Shown piece after piece: positions 35,927 through 44,279 of a stretch of DNA of 64,000 nucleotides. This DNA comes from Okeanomitos corallinicola TIOX110. Lineage in GTDB: Bacteria > Cyanobacteriota > Cyanobacteriia > Cyanobacteriales > Nostocaceae. The first letter of the stretch is position 1. Each line of letters starts with the position of its first letter. The translations under genes were made by a program, and so were the position numbers. The notes under the pieces were generated by a model. That model made no database searches. It was not told the origin of the DNA and saw only the letters and a list, made by a program, of their open reading frames with translations. The stretch is taken from the NCBI RefSeq assembly GCF_038050375.1, contig NZ_CP150886.1, forward strand, positions 1,839,318 to 1,903,317, written 5' to 3'.

Positions 35927-36949
35927 CTATAAATTGCTAACCACCCTGGCTACTTGTTGAGAAATAAAAGGTAAAATATCCCGACTTTTAGCTTGTGCTT
36001 TCCCTTCTGTAAATACCACTAAAAGATAAGGACGTTGTTCAGGTAATTCAATATAAGCTGCATCATGGCGGACAGAACTTGTCCAACCTGCTTTTGACCA
36101 AATTTGACTATTTTCAGGTAAACCACCGCCTAAGAAGCCTGTAACCTGGTCTTCTTCCACATCTTGGGGTAATTCTGCTGGGTTAAGACTGCGTTTGAGT
36201 AAAGACATCATTTGTTGGGATCTACTGCTAGAAACCGCCACCCCACCGACTATACTATGTAATAATCGGGCAATAGCATTAGTTGTTAGCATATTCCGAT
36301 TTGCAAACATTTCCCCATAAAAAGCCCTTTCTCTTCCATAAGGGCCATCACCCCAGGTTTTTTGACAAACATTAATATTTGCCATTTCTTCCCAACCTAA
36401 AGATTGATAATAGCGGTTAATAATATTTCTTTGATATTTCCAAGTTTCAAAAGGCCCAGTAGGTAACTCAGGCCCCGAAGTAGTACCACTGAGAATATCA
36501 ACAATTAAACTGGTAGCATTATTACTAGAATCAATAATCATATCACTCAAGGCTCTTTCTAATTCCTTAGAAGTATTAGTCATGCCTTTTTCTAACCATT
36601 CATGTACCGCTACCAAATAAAATAATTTCACCACGCTGGCGGGATATATGCGTTCTCCACCACGATAATCAAAACCCCTGACTGCATGATTCCAAAAAGC
36701 ATCAGGAGTCAAAGCACCGCCAGTATTTACCGGCACAGGAGGGTCATAAACAACCCAAGTTAAAGCAATTTGATTATGGGCTAAACTATCAAATTTTGAC
36801 CAAGTTGCCTCTAAAATTTCATTACCCAGATGTTGTAATTGTTCGTCTTGATGGAAAAAAACCATTTGTAAATAATTTCCTAGTAGTATTCTTAATTTTA
36901 TGTCTGAATTAATTTTATCACCCACATTACGCACTTCAATAAGTAGCAT
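35927..36949 (-). CDS. Class A beta-lactamase-like serine hydrolase
   Basis: 340 aa. Active-site Ser-x-x-Lys is ASVVK (Ser105, Lys108), the second box is SNN (142-144, in place of SDN), and the third box is SKAGWTSS in place of KTG. No clear N-terminal signal peptide is seen with the ATG at 36949; a later Met at residue 29 is possible. The family includes beta-lactamases and penicillin-binding-protein-like enzymes; cyanobacterial members of this kind usually have unknown substrates. I do not call antibiotic resistance from it. It is downstream of ndhF on the same strand, but a terminator lies between. Confidence 0.75.
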   Translation of the reverse strand: MLLIEVRNVGDKINSDIKLRILLGNYLQMVFFHQDEQLQHLGNEILEATWSKFDSLAHNQIALTWVVYDPPVPVNTGGALTPDAFWNHAVRGFDYRGGERIYPASVVKLFYLVAVHEWLEKGMTNTSKELERALSDMIIDSSNNATSLIVDILSGTTSGPELPTGPFETWKYQRNIINRYYQSLGWEEMANINVCQKTWGDGPYGRERAFYGEMFANRNMLTTNAIARLLHSIVGGVAVSSSRSQQMMSLLKRSLNPAELPQDVEEDQVTGFLGGGLPENSQIWSKAGWTSSVRHDAAYIELPEQRPYLLVVFTEGKAQAKSRDILPFISQQVARVVSNL

Positions 36950-37071
36950 AAATAAACTACATTCACGAGCAATTCAAAACTATAGTTTTCAAAAATCAAA
37001 TAACCATCAAAAAATAAATTATTCACACTAGAATTCGCTTTTTATTTCGCTGCTTTCCTTCGCGTCCTTCG

Positions 37072-37138
37072 TCCCTATCCCTACGGGACGCTCTGCGAAC
37101 GTGGTTCAATAACTTTGCGCCTTTGCGCCTTTGCGTGA
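37072..37138. repeat. Intergenic palindromic repeat and TTTGCGCC tandem
   Basis: 37072-37102 contains CCCTATCCCTACGGGACGCT followed by CTGCGAACG, a well-known type of interspersed cyanobacterial repeat with palindromic core TCCCTACGGGA. 37113-37138 has CTTTGCGC repeated three times with small changes. Both lie between ndhF and the serine hydrolase. Confidence 0.6.
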
Positions 37139-37153
37139 GAAAAAAACAAAACA

Positions 37154-37175
37154 GGGGGCAGAAAAACCCACCCCC
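37154..37175 (-). terminator. ndhF terminator
   Basis: On the minus strand, GGGGG (37175-37171) pairs with CCCCC (37158-37154) around a 12-nt loop, followed by TGTTTTGTTTTTTT. It begins 8 bp after the ndhF stop codon. Confidence 0.7.
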
Positions 37176-37182
37176 ATTAAAA

Positions 37183-39252
37183 TCAGGTAACACCAAAAAC
37201 AATCACCAAGCCCAAAACAGCCCCAAAAACAATTAAGGCATAGAATTGAACCCGACCACTTTCCAGGTATTTCAAACCTTCACCACTAACCAAAGTAAAG
37301 AAACCAGTCAAATTAACCGCACCATCAACAACGCGGAAATCAACTTCCATCACTTGTCTAGCCACACGACGCAAACCAAGCACAAACACACGATGATAAA
37401 TATCGTCAAAATACCACTTATTCAACGATAACTCATACAGTGGTTTGATTTTAGATGCGATCGCAGCGGGGTCAATTTTCCGAGCCAAATACATCAGCAC
37501 AGCCAAAGTAATACCCACCACAGAAATAGCAATAGAACTACCCGCCATCACATAAAACTCATGGGGGTCAAATTCCGCAGCTTTTTCCATCACTTCAGCT
37601 AAGTTTTCATTAGGAGAAAAGATAAACTGCTCAAAATAATTAGCGTAGGGAGTACCTATCAAACCAATTAACATTGAAGGAATAGCCAACACCAACAACG
37701 GTAAAGTCATCGTCCAAGGAGACTCATGAGGAGAAGTGCTGTGGTGTCCGTGGGAGTCGTGACTATCCAACTCACCTTTTTTCATCGCTCCTGGGCCAAA
37801 ATTAGGTTGTAATTCCAAACCTAACTTAGCTGCTGCCTCATTTTTTAGCTGGGTTTTGATTTTCTCTTCATTACCCCGGAATTTGCCTTCAAATGTTGAG
37901 AAATACATTCTAAACATATAAAAAGCGGTAATTCCCGCAGTCAACCAACCAATAAACCACAGTAAAGGGTTAGCTGCAAAAGCCGCACCGAGAATTTCAT
38001 CCTTTGACCAGAAACCAGCAAAGGGAGGAATACCGGAAATTGCCAAACAACCAATTAAAAAGGTAAAACCAGTTGCGGGCATATATTTCCGTAGTCCACC
38101 CATTAACCGCATATCCTGCGCCAATACGGCATCATGGCCAACTACGCCTTCCATCCCATGAATGACCGAACCTGAACCCAAAAACAGCATCGCTTTAAAA
38201 TAAGCGTGGGTCATCAGGTGGAATAAACCTGCACTGTAAGCACCTACTCCCATGGCCATGACCATGTAACCGAGTTGGGAAATGGTGGAGTAAGCCAAAC
38301 CTTTTTTGATGTCATTTTGGGTCATAGCGATAGTCGCCCCCAAAAATGCTGTAAATGCGCCAGTAAAGGCAATCACGTTCATCGCTGCGGGAACGTGTTC
38401 AAACACTGGATACATCCGCGCAATCAGGAATACACCAGCCGCCACCATTGTTGCCGCATGGATGAGGGCAGAAATAGGTGTAGGGCCTTCCATTGCATCT
38501 GGTAGCCAGACATGGAGGGGAAATTGGGCAGATTTGGCAACGGGACCGAGGAAAACTAGAATTGCTAAGACAATGGCTAGGAAATTGCTCACAGAACCAG
38601 TTTCTACCAGTTGTCCTAAGCGCTCGCCCATCACCATGAAATCAAAGCTGCCTGTTGCCCAAAATAGCCCCAGAATACCCAGTAGTAAACCAAAGTCACC
38701 GACACGGTTAGTGACAAAAGCCTTTTGACAAGCATCTGCTGCTGCTTTGCGATCGTACCAAAAACCGACTAGGAGATAGGAACACATCCCTACCAATTCC
38801 CAGAAGATATAAATTTGTACCAAGTTAGGACTGACAATCAACCCCAACATGGAAGAGCCGAATAAACTGAGATAGGCGTAAAACCGCACATAACCGGGGT
38901 CATGGGCCATGTAGCCATCAGTGTAAATCATGACCAGGAAGGCTACCGTTGTCACAATCACCAGCATTAGGGCTGTGAGGTGATCAATTGTATAGCCCAT
39001 AGTCAGGTGAAAATTACCTGCTGCTGCCCATTCCAAGGTGCGGAGATAAGGCTCATGTCCTTGATATTGACTCCACAGCAAGGCCAAGGACAGACCCATA
39101 GCTGCCCCCATCAGGGAGATAATTACCACAGCGTTTAACTGTCGCAGGCGGTTTGTCACCTGATTTATAGAAATTAGTCCTAGACCAACCAGCATTGCTC
39201 CCAAAAGAGGTAATACTGGAATAATCCAGGCATACTGATAGATTACTTCCAT
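37183..39252 (-). CDS. ndhF: NAD(P)H-quinone oxidoreductase subunit 5 (NdhF)
   Basis: 689 aa membrane subunit of the NDH-1 complex, for respiration and cyclic electron flow in the thylakoid; it pumps protons. About 15 or more transmembrane helices. Typical parts: YTDGYMAHDPGYVRFYAYL, IFWELVGMCSYLLVGFW, AQFPLHVWLPDAMEGPTPIS and KKGLAYSTISQLGYM. A His-rich hydrophilic stretch (HDSHGHHSTSPH, near residue 495) is inserted before the last helices. The ATG at 39252 is preferred to a GTG directly before it. The C-terminal part from about 590 (YFDDIYHRVFV) is the long lateral helix region. ndhD, usually next to ndhF1 in this group, is not adjacent. Confidence 0.95.
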   Translation of the reverse strand: MEVIYQYAWIIPVLPLLGAMLVGLGLISINQVTNRLRQLNAVVIISLMGAAMGLSLALLWSQYQGHEPYLRTLEWAAAGNFHLTMGYTIDHLTALMLVIVTTVAFLVMIYTDGYMAHDPGYVRFYAYLSLFGSSMLGLIVSPNLVQIYIFWELVGMCSYLLVGFWYDRKAAADACQKAFVTNRVGDFGLLLGILGLFWATGSFDFMVMGERLGQLVETGSVSNFLAIVLAILVFLGPVAKSAQFPLHVWLPDAMEGPTPISALIHAATMVAAGVFLIARMYPVFEHVPAAMNVIAFTGAFTAFLGATIAMTQNDIKKGLAYSTISQLGYMVMAMGVGAYSAGLFHLMTHAYFKAMLFLGSGSVIHGMEGVVGHDAVLAQDMRLMGGLRKYMPATGFTFLIGCLAISGIPPFAGFWSKDEILGAAFAANPLLWFIGWLTAGITAFYMFRMYFSTFEGKFRGNEEKIKTQLKNEAAAKLGLELQPNFGPGAMKKGELDSHDSHGHHSTSPHESPWTMTLPLLVLAIPSMLIGLIGTPYANYFEQFIFSPNENLAEVMEKAAEFDPHEFYVMAGSSIAISVVGITLAVLMYLARKIDPAAIASKIKPLYELSLNKWYFDDIYHRVFVLGLRRVARQVMEVDFRVVDGAVNLTGFFTLVSGEGLKYLESGRVQFYALIVFGAVLGLVIVFGVT

Positions 39253-39255
39253 CAC

Positions 39256-39814
39256 TTACGCCTACTTTTAGAATTCTTGACAAATTGAGGACAGTCCCGC
39301 AGGAAATTGTTTCCTGATCTGACTGTGCAACACAAACCTGATCAAAATCGCTCATATTTTAATAAATAGAGGATTTTAAGGTTTGCTTCCTGCTTCTACC
39401 AAGTCCGCTGGCGGTTTCTTGTCCACAGGCGTAAATTCCGCACTTGCCATGCGTAATCTGTTGAGAGATCCTGGTGGGAACTGCTAACAATTGTAAGATA
39501 ACCCCAATACTTGTCAGTTCATGGAGAAAATAAAAGGAGCAGAGGGAAAGGAAAAAGCCTTACCATTAACAATTTCACCTTTTCCCCAGCCAAATTGAAA
39601 TTTGACAACAGCCAACTGAGTAATATGACAAAATTTCACTCTATTGGTAATTGGATATAGCTTAATCATAGACATAAACCACTGTTTTTAAGGCTCAAAC
39701 CTGAATAAAATACCCCACTCTATATAGCAGGGTGGGGTCTTGAATTTGTTAAGGATAGTTTTATATTTGGAGACAGGGTTAGTGATCAGTTATGAGTCTA
39801 TTTACTGTTTCCAA
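39256..39814. other. ndhF leader region with a possible 24-codon ORF
   Basis: 559 bp between ndhF and the thioredoxin gene, both on the minus strand. The trx terminator is at 39712-39738. The block 39376-39490 is less AT-rich than its surroundings and holds a minus-strand mini-ORF (39376-39450, ATG to TAA, 24 codons, MASAEFTPVDKKPPADLVEA then GSKP). Peptide composition is protein-like but there is no ribosome-binding site. It could be a small leader peptide, a structured ndhF 5' UTR, or chance. Confidence 0.35.
39712..39738 (-). terminator. Terminator of the thioredoxin gene
   Basis: ACCCCACTCT (39712-39721) pairs with AGGGTGGGGT (39729-39738) with one G-T pair, 7-nt loop. On the minus strand TATTTTATT follows, giving a U-rich tail. 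Confidence 0.75.
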
Positions 39815-40201
39815 CTACGCAGAGCGACATTCTAAATCTGCTGTTTTTGTGATGTTGTAGGTTTTATTGTTAGTCATGTAACTGAGTTTAATTTCTTCTA
39901 AAGCTAGGCGTAAATCATCTCGACTGCGAAAACCCTCAAGACGTTTCCTGATTATGCCTTTATCAATCAACAGTAAAGTTGGTAGCGATTTGAGCCGATA
40001 AGTATTAGATAGCTTGAAATTTTGGTCGGCATTAACAGCTACAAGTTTAATTTCGTTGTTACATTCAGTTTGAAATTGTAACAACAGGGGATGGATGATG
40101 CGACACAAGCCACACCAGGGAGCCTCGAAATTAACTAAAACGGGAATTGGAGATTCTAAAACTTCTTCAGTAAATGTCCGCTCACTAACCGACAACACCA
40201 T
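39815..40201 (-). CDS. Thioredoxin family protein with CGLC active site
   Basis: 128 aa. Thioredoxin fold with active site APWCGLCRIIHP (Cys30, Cys33); the usual proline is replaced by leucine. The cis-proline loop SLPTLLL is present. A C-terminal extension of about 20 residues ends with a further cysteine (LECRSA). Such Leu variants occur among cyanobacterial thioredoxins and should have an altered redox potential. Cytoplasmic, no signal peptide. Upstream of it lie 326 bp without genes; downstream is ndhF. Confidence 0.87.
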   Translation of the reverse strand: MVLSVSERTFTEEVLESPIPVLVNFEAPWCGLCRIIHPLLLQFQTECNNEIKLVAVNADQNFKLSNTYRLKSLPTLLLIDKGIIRKRLEGFRSRDDLRLALEEIKLSYMTNNKTYNITKTADLECRSA

Positions 40202-40527
40202 GACGCCTCTTGAGTTATAGGGTTTTTATATTAAAGTAACTATCAGTAGCAGGGATTGGCAAGTCAGGTTCTTGAGGTATTGCTGACAAAAAAGCCAGCG
40301 CGACATTGTTCACGGTGGCTTTTCTCGATGCTCAAATCCTGATTGATTGCCTTTTCCTCCCCAGGAAAGTAGCTTGACCAGCAAATACCAATACTCTATA
40401 TCAGTCCAACTGAGGAAACCCTCACTGATAGCTATTTAAATTTATCCTACATTGATTTGGTGGTATTTGATCAGCGTTAACTTTAATTAAATTAGTATTT
40501 TCTGTTGATATTGGGGATCACTGCAAT
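40202..40527. other. Intergenic interval upstream of the thioredoxin gene
   Basis: 326 bp without a coding frame. Should contain the thioredoxin promoter and the 3' end of the NnrU-like mRNA. I see no strong hairpin with U-tract, no riboswitch core and no repeat. Confidence 0.45.
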
Positions 40528-41244
40528 CTACCATGATAACTTACTAGTTGCGATGATTAAAAGAGGATGTGACCACCACAGTAAACCTACAAAAATGGCA
40601 ACTCCTAAGTAAGCAGGACGGAGAAATTCTTGCCATTGGAGAGATTGACGACCATCCAGAACTGCTTGAAAAGGTAAGATAGAAGTTCTTTGTTTGACTG
40701 CGGTAAAGGCTTCTCCATAGCGGTTTTGTAACCTGCGATCACCATGCCAAACTCCAAATAAATGATGCAAAACTAGCCCCATAGAGGTAACAAGAGTAAA
40801 GCTAGTCCCCAACCACAAAGTATGGGCAACACACCAAATAATTTGCCCTATCATTTGTGGATGCCGGGTGATACGGATAATTCCGGTTTCGTAAAGATGA
40901 ACTTGGGGCTTTTGAATAGCCGCAATTTCTAGTAGATTGAAGGTAGCAGGATATAAAAATAAAAAGGAAATTGCTGATAGCACCCAAACTACTGGCTGAA
41001 CTCCAGGTACACCTTGCACTTGCCAAAGTTGCCAGCCATCATAACGGTGATTAAAAAAGTAAGTAATTAATATCACTGCTAAGGGTAGGCTAATTAATGC
41101 AAACAAAATGCGATACAGTCTCGGTCCAATGTATTTTTCTGCCCAAGGACGCAAAGCAGCACCCCCGCTGTGAGCGATCGCAAAAACTAACTGCAAACCC
41201 AGTATGACAAAATGGCTGGTAGTAAACCCAGAATTCGACATCAT
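40528..41244 (-). CDS. NnrU family membrane protein (zeta-carotene isomerase-like)
   Basis: 238 aa with six hydrophobic segments. The conserved core is ETGIIRITRHPQMIGQIIWC, shown by RHPQ and by LHHLFGVWHGDRRLQNRYG. NnrU proteins are related to plant 15-cis-zeta-carotene isomerase Z-ISO, a haem-binding enzyme of carotenoid synthesis, and to NnrU of denitrifiers. The HAH region AIAHSGGAALRP near the N-terminus holds a conserved His. In photosynthetic bacteria, a role in carotene isomerisation is possible but unproven here. Divergent from rbcR with 324 bp between. Confidence 0.78.
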   Translation of the reverse strand: MMSNSGFTTSHFVILGLQLVFAIAHSGGAALRPWAEKYIGPRLYRILFALISLPLAVILITYFFNHRYDGWQLWQVQGVPGVQPVVWVLSAISFLFLYPATFNLLEIAAIQKPQVHLYETGIIRITRHPQMIGQIIWCVAHTLWLGTSFTLVTSMGLVLHHLFGVWHGDRRLQNRYGEAFTAVKQRTSILPFQAVLDGRQSLQWQEFLRPAYLGVAIFVGLLWWSHPLLIIATSKLSW

Positions 41245-41363
41245 ATACGCAACTCAATTAAACACGAAAGAAATTTTCAGGGGCAAGAGGCAAGAGGAAT
41301 TAATTTTTGACTTTTGAATTAATTTTTGCCAATACCCAATACCCAATGCCCGATGCCCCATTG

Positions 41364-41382
41364 ATTAACAACTTACGTTAAT
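41364..41382. promoter_or_regulatory. Candidate LysR-type operator between nnrU-like gene and rbcR
   Basis: Perfect inverted repeat ATTAAC-AACTTAC-GTTAAT. LysR regulators bind such interrupted dyads (T-N11-A; TTA-N7/8-TAA for CmpR/RbcR-type proteins), normally in divergent intergenic regions beside their own gene. It lies 120 bp from the nnrU-like start and 187 bp from rbcR. Autoregulation by the adjacent regulator is a reasonable inference. A heptamer tract (ATACCCA) directly precedes it at 41329-41361. Confidence 0.5.
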
Positions 41383-41568
41383 ATTGGTAAGCATCTTGAC
41401 CTTTAACAGATTATACCTAAGCAAATTTTTGTCAAGACTTTCTGTTAATGTATTTTTCAGAACAAGTCTCTAAATGTTAACAATGCCATAAATCATGCCT
41501 AGCAACAAAGCTACATATCCTGATTTATTACTAAAGCCACTCTTTTCCAAGTTTGTGGGTTGAGCCTT

Positions 41569-42588
41569 ATGTCTGACCTTCCTTTCACTTTAGATCAATT
41601 ACGCATTCTCAAAGCGATCGCCGCTGAAGGTAGCTTCAAACGCGCCGCTGATAGTCTTTACGTCTCTCAACCAGCAGTTAGTTTACAGGTGCAAAATCTG
41701 GAACGTCAGTTGGATGTCCCCCTGTTTGATAGGGGAGGAAGACGCGCTCAATTAACCGAAGCAGGGCATCTACTCCTGAGCTACGGTGAAAAAATTATTA
41801 GTCTGTGTCAAGAAACTTGTCGCGCTATTGAAGATTTACAAAATCTCCAAGGTGGTACTTTAATTGTTGGGGCTTCTCAAACTACGGGTACTTATCTTTT
41901 ACCCCGCATGATCGGCCTGTTTCGACAAAAATACCCCGATGTAGCTGTCCAATTACACGTCCATTCTACCCGCCGTACTGCCTGGAGTGTGGCTAATGGA
42001 CAGGTTGATCTAGCCATTATTGGTGGGGAAATACCCACAGAATTGGCGGAATCTTTGCAGATTATTCCTTATGCTGAAGATGAGTTGGCACTAATCTTAC
42101 CAACGTCTCATCCTTTTGCCAAATTAGAAACCATCCAAAAAGAAGACCTATATAAATTACAGTTCATTGGCCTTGATTCTCAATCTACCATCCGAAAGGT
42201 AATTGATCAGGTCTTGGCTCGCTGTGAAATTGATACCAGACGCTTTAAATTTGAAATGGAACTCAATTCCATCGAAGCAATTAAAAATGCTGTGCAATCT
42301 GGTTTAGGTGCGGCTTTTGTATCTACTTCTGCGATCGCTAAGGAATTACAAATGGGCGTGTTACACTGTACACCAATTGAAGGTGTCGTTGTCAGAAGAA
42401 CTCTATGGTTGATTGTTAATCCTAATCGCTATCGTTCCAAAGCAGCAGAAGCTTTTAGTGAGGAGATTTTATCCCAGTTTGCTACCCCAGGATGGAATGA
42501 AGAAACGTTAAAATTATCACATAAAAATCTAATGGTAACTAACTTAGATTTAGATCCAGTTACACCTAAATCATCTAACCCAGACTAA
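41569..42588 (+). CDS. rbcR: LysR-type regulator, RbcR/PacR-like
   Basis: 339 aa. N-terminal winged helix-turn-helix: [40 protein letters not shown], then [15 protein letters not shown]. The rest is a LysR substrate-binding domain for a metabolite effector ([33 protein letters not shown]). The sequence is of the RuBisCO-operon regulator (RbcR/Ycf30) type that controls carbon fixation; from memory the Anabaena homologue is called PacR. The neighbourhood with ndhF and an nnrU-like gene supports this. ATG at 41569 chosen; a TTG lies 9 bp upstream. The C-terminal 40 residues are an extra tail. Confidence 0.88.
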   Translation: MSDLPFTLDQLRILKAIAAEGSFKRAADSLYVSQPAVSLQVQNLERQLDVPLFDRGGRRAQLTEAGHLLLSYGEKIISLCQETCRAIEDLQNLQGGTLIVGASQTTGTYLLPRMIGLFRQKYPDVAVQLHVHSTRRTAWSVANGQVDLAIIGGEIPTELAESLQIIPYAEDELALILPTSHPFAKLETIQKEDLYKLQFIGLDSQSTIRKVIDQVLARCEIDTRRFKFEMELNSIEAIKNAVQSGLGAAFVSTSAIAKELQMGVLHCTPIEGVVVRRTLWLIVNPNRYRSKAAEAFSEEILSQFATPGWNEETLKLSHKNLMVTNLDLDPVTPKSSNPD

Positions 42589-42595
42589 ACATTCT

Positions 42596-42787
42596 GTCAG
42601 TAGTCAGTAGTCAATAGTCAAAATTAAATATACTAAGACATGGTTGGGACATGGACTTTTCCGAAATGACAAAAAACCCAAATTTGTAGGAGTTTAGCAC
42701 TGCTAAACCTCTACACCTAGAATCAAATGATTAAGCCGTTGTGAGTATAGCTAACGACTAATGACTAATGACTAATGACCAATAACT
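42596..42787. repeat. Two STRR heptamer tracts between rbcR and the kinase gene
   Basis: Tract 1 at 42596-42621 repeats GTCAGTA with small changes. Tract 2 at 42751-42787 repeats ACTAATG three times, then ACCAATA, and ends 3 bp before the kinase ATG, occupying the expected ribosome-binding site. Between them GTTTAGCACTGCTAAACC at 42692-42709 is an imperfect palindrome. Confidence 0.8.
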
Positions 42788-42790
42788 ACT

Positions 42791-44224
42791 ATGGAAGTTT
42801 ACTGCACTCGTCCCTACTGTCAACGTCCACAAAACTATTTCAGTGATTTGGACGATACTACAACTCTCAAGACAGTTAATCAAAAATACTGTACCAATTG
42901 TGGTATGCCGCTAATTTTGCGTGACCGATATTTGCCTACTAAACTTTTGGGTAAGGGTGGTTTTGGTACTGCTTTTTTAGCTGTTGATCGGGATACACCA
43001 AAAATGCGCCAATGTGTAGTTAAACAGTTCCAACCTGTTGCTAATTTGAATGCAGAAGCTCTGGAAAAAGCTAGGGTTCTGTTTACACAAGAAGCTGGTG
43101 TTTTGGAAGAAATAGGTAATGAACATAAACAAATACCTGATTTATTTGCCTTTTTCCCTATCACTGTCCAAAGTTCACAACCTGGACAACAGGATGAGTT
43201 TTTTTATCTAGTTCAAGAATATATTGATGGTCAAACTCTAGAAGAAGAATTACTCCAAGAGGGGAATTTTTCAGAAATAGGTGTTACACAAATACTTACA
43301 GAAATTCTGCCAGTTATCCAGTTTATCCACGATAAAGGGATTATTCATCGAGACATTAAACCTTCTAATATTATGCGTCGTCGAGATGGACGACTTTTTT
43401 TACTGGATTTTGGCGCAGTTAAGTTAATTACTAATTCTCCTGGTGGTAATGCTGGCTCTACAGGTATTTATTCTATGGGATTTGCACCACCGGAACAAAT
43501 GTCAGGCAGTCAAGTATTTCCTTCTACAGATTTATATGCTTTGGCTATAACTGTGATTACATTGTTAACTGGAGAAGAAACAAATAATCTTATTGATTCT
43601 TATACTAATGAATGGAATTGGCGTACCAAAGTTACTATCAACAATAAACTAGCTGATGTTTTAGATAAAATGCTGCTTCCTGCTGCTAGTCAACGCTTTC
43701 AGTCGGCCACTGAAGTTTTAGCAGCACTATCTACACCTGCTTCGACTATTCCACCTGTACTCCAACCTTCACCGACACAAATACCTCCACCAATTCAACC
43801 TCCTCAACCTATTCCCCAACCTCAACAAATACAACCACCTGTAGCAACACCACCACCACCAATTCCTGTACAACCAGCTTTTGCCACCTGGGAATTGTTA
43901 GCTGGGGCAGCTTTTAGTGGTTTTGAAGGGGCCTTAATTGCCATCGCTTTTTTTAGTATTGTTAAAAATCCCATTATTACTTTAGCTATTTCTGTGGTAA
44001 TTTTAAGTGGGTTAATTTTTGCCCAAACTAGACGCTGGTTAGAAAAATTCGATTTATTAATTATTCCTAGCATTAGTCTAGCAATTATATTGTTTATTCC
44101 CTTGTTTAGAAGTAATTTAGTTATCCAACAAGTAGTAGTTTTAGCTGTTGGTGCTGCCTTAATTGCTATTATAGTAACAAGTTTATTTAGATTAATTTAT
44201 AAACTCATATACTCAATTCTTTAA
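42791..44224 (+). CDS. Membrane-bound Ser/Thr kinase with N-terminal Cys4 motif
   Basis: 477 aa. Cys5, Cys10, Cys34 and Cys37 (CTRPYC, YCTNCG) form a zinc-ribbon-like start typical of a cyanobacterial kinase subfamily. Kinase domain about residues 47-315 with GKGGFG (54-59), Lys78, HRDIKPSN (Asp188), DFG (206-208) and APPEQM, so all catalytic residues are kept. A Pro/Gln-rich linker spans about 318-365. Residues 368-477 contain four hydrophobic helices with almost no loops, so kinase and Cys4 motif face the cytoplasm and there is no large extracellular sensor. The sensor may instead be the binding proteins encoded next to it. Confidence 0.92.
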   Translation: MEVYCTRPYCQRPQNYFSDLDDTTTLKTVNQKYCTNCGMPLILRDRYLPTKLLGKGGFGTAFLAVDRDTPKMRQCVVKQFQPVANLNAEALEKARVLFTQEAGVLEEIGNEHKQIPDLFAFFPITVQSSQPGQQDEFFYLVQEYIDGQTLEEELLQEGNFSEIGVTQILTEILPVIQFIHDKGIIHRDIKPSNIMRRRDGRLFLLDFGAVKLITNSPGGNAGSTGIYSMGFAPPEQMSGSQVFPSTDLYALAITVITLLTGEETNNLIDSYTNEWNWRTKVTINNKLADVLDKMLLPAASQRFQSATEVLAALSTPASTIPPVLQPSPTQIPPPIQPPQPIPQPQQIQPPVATPPPPIPVQPAFATWELLAGAAFSGFEGALIAIAFFSIVKNPIITLAISVVILSGLIFAQTRRWLEKFDLLIIPSISLAIILFIPLFRSNLVIQQVVVLAVGAALIAIIVTSLFRLIYKLIYSIL

Positions 44225-44279
44225 CCTTAAAATATACAAAATTTAAATTTTAGATAATTTTGGATTGCAATAGACACTT

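Noticed and set aside
35927-36949. Antibiotic-resistance beta-lactamase
   Set aside because: Boxes are SVVK, SNN and KAG with no signal peptide seen, so only the superfamily can be claimed.
39053-39355. Minus-strand open frame of 100 codons overlapping the 5' end of ndhF
   Set aside because: It runs in another frame over 200 bp of the strongly conserved ndhF N-terminus and has no family resemblance.
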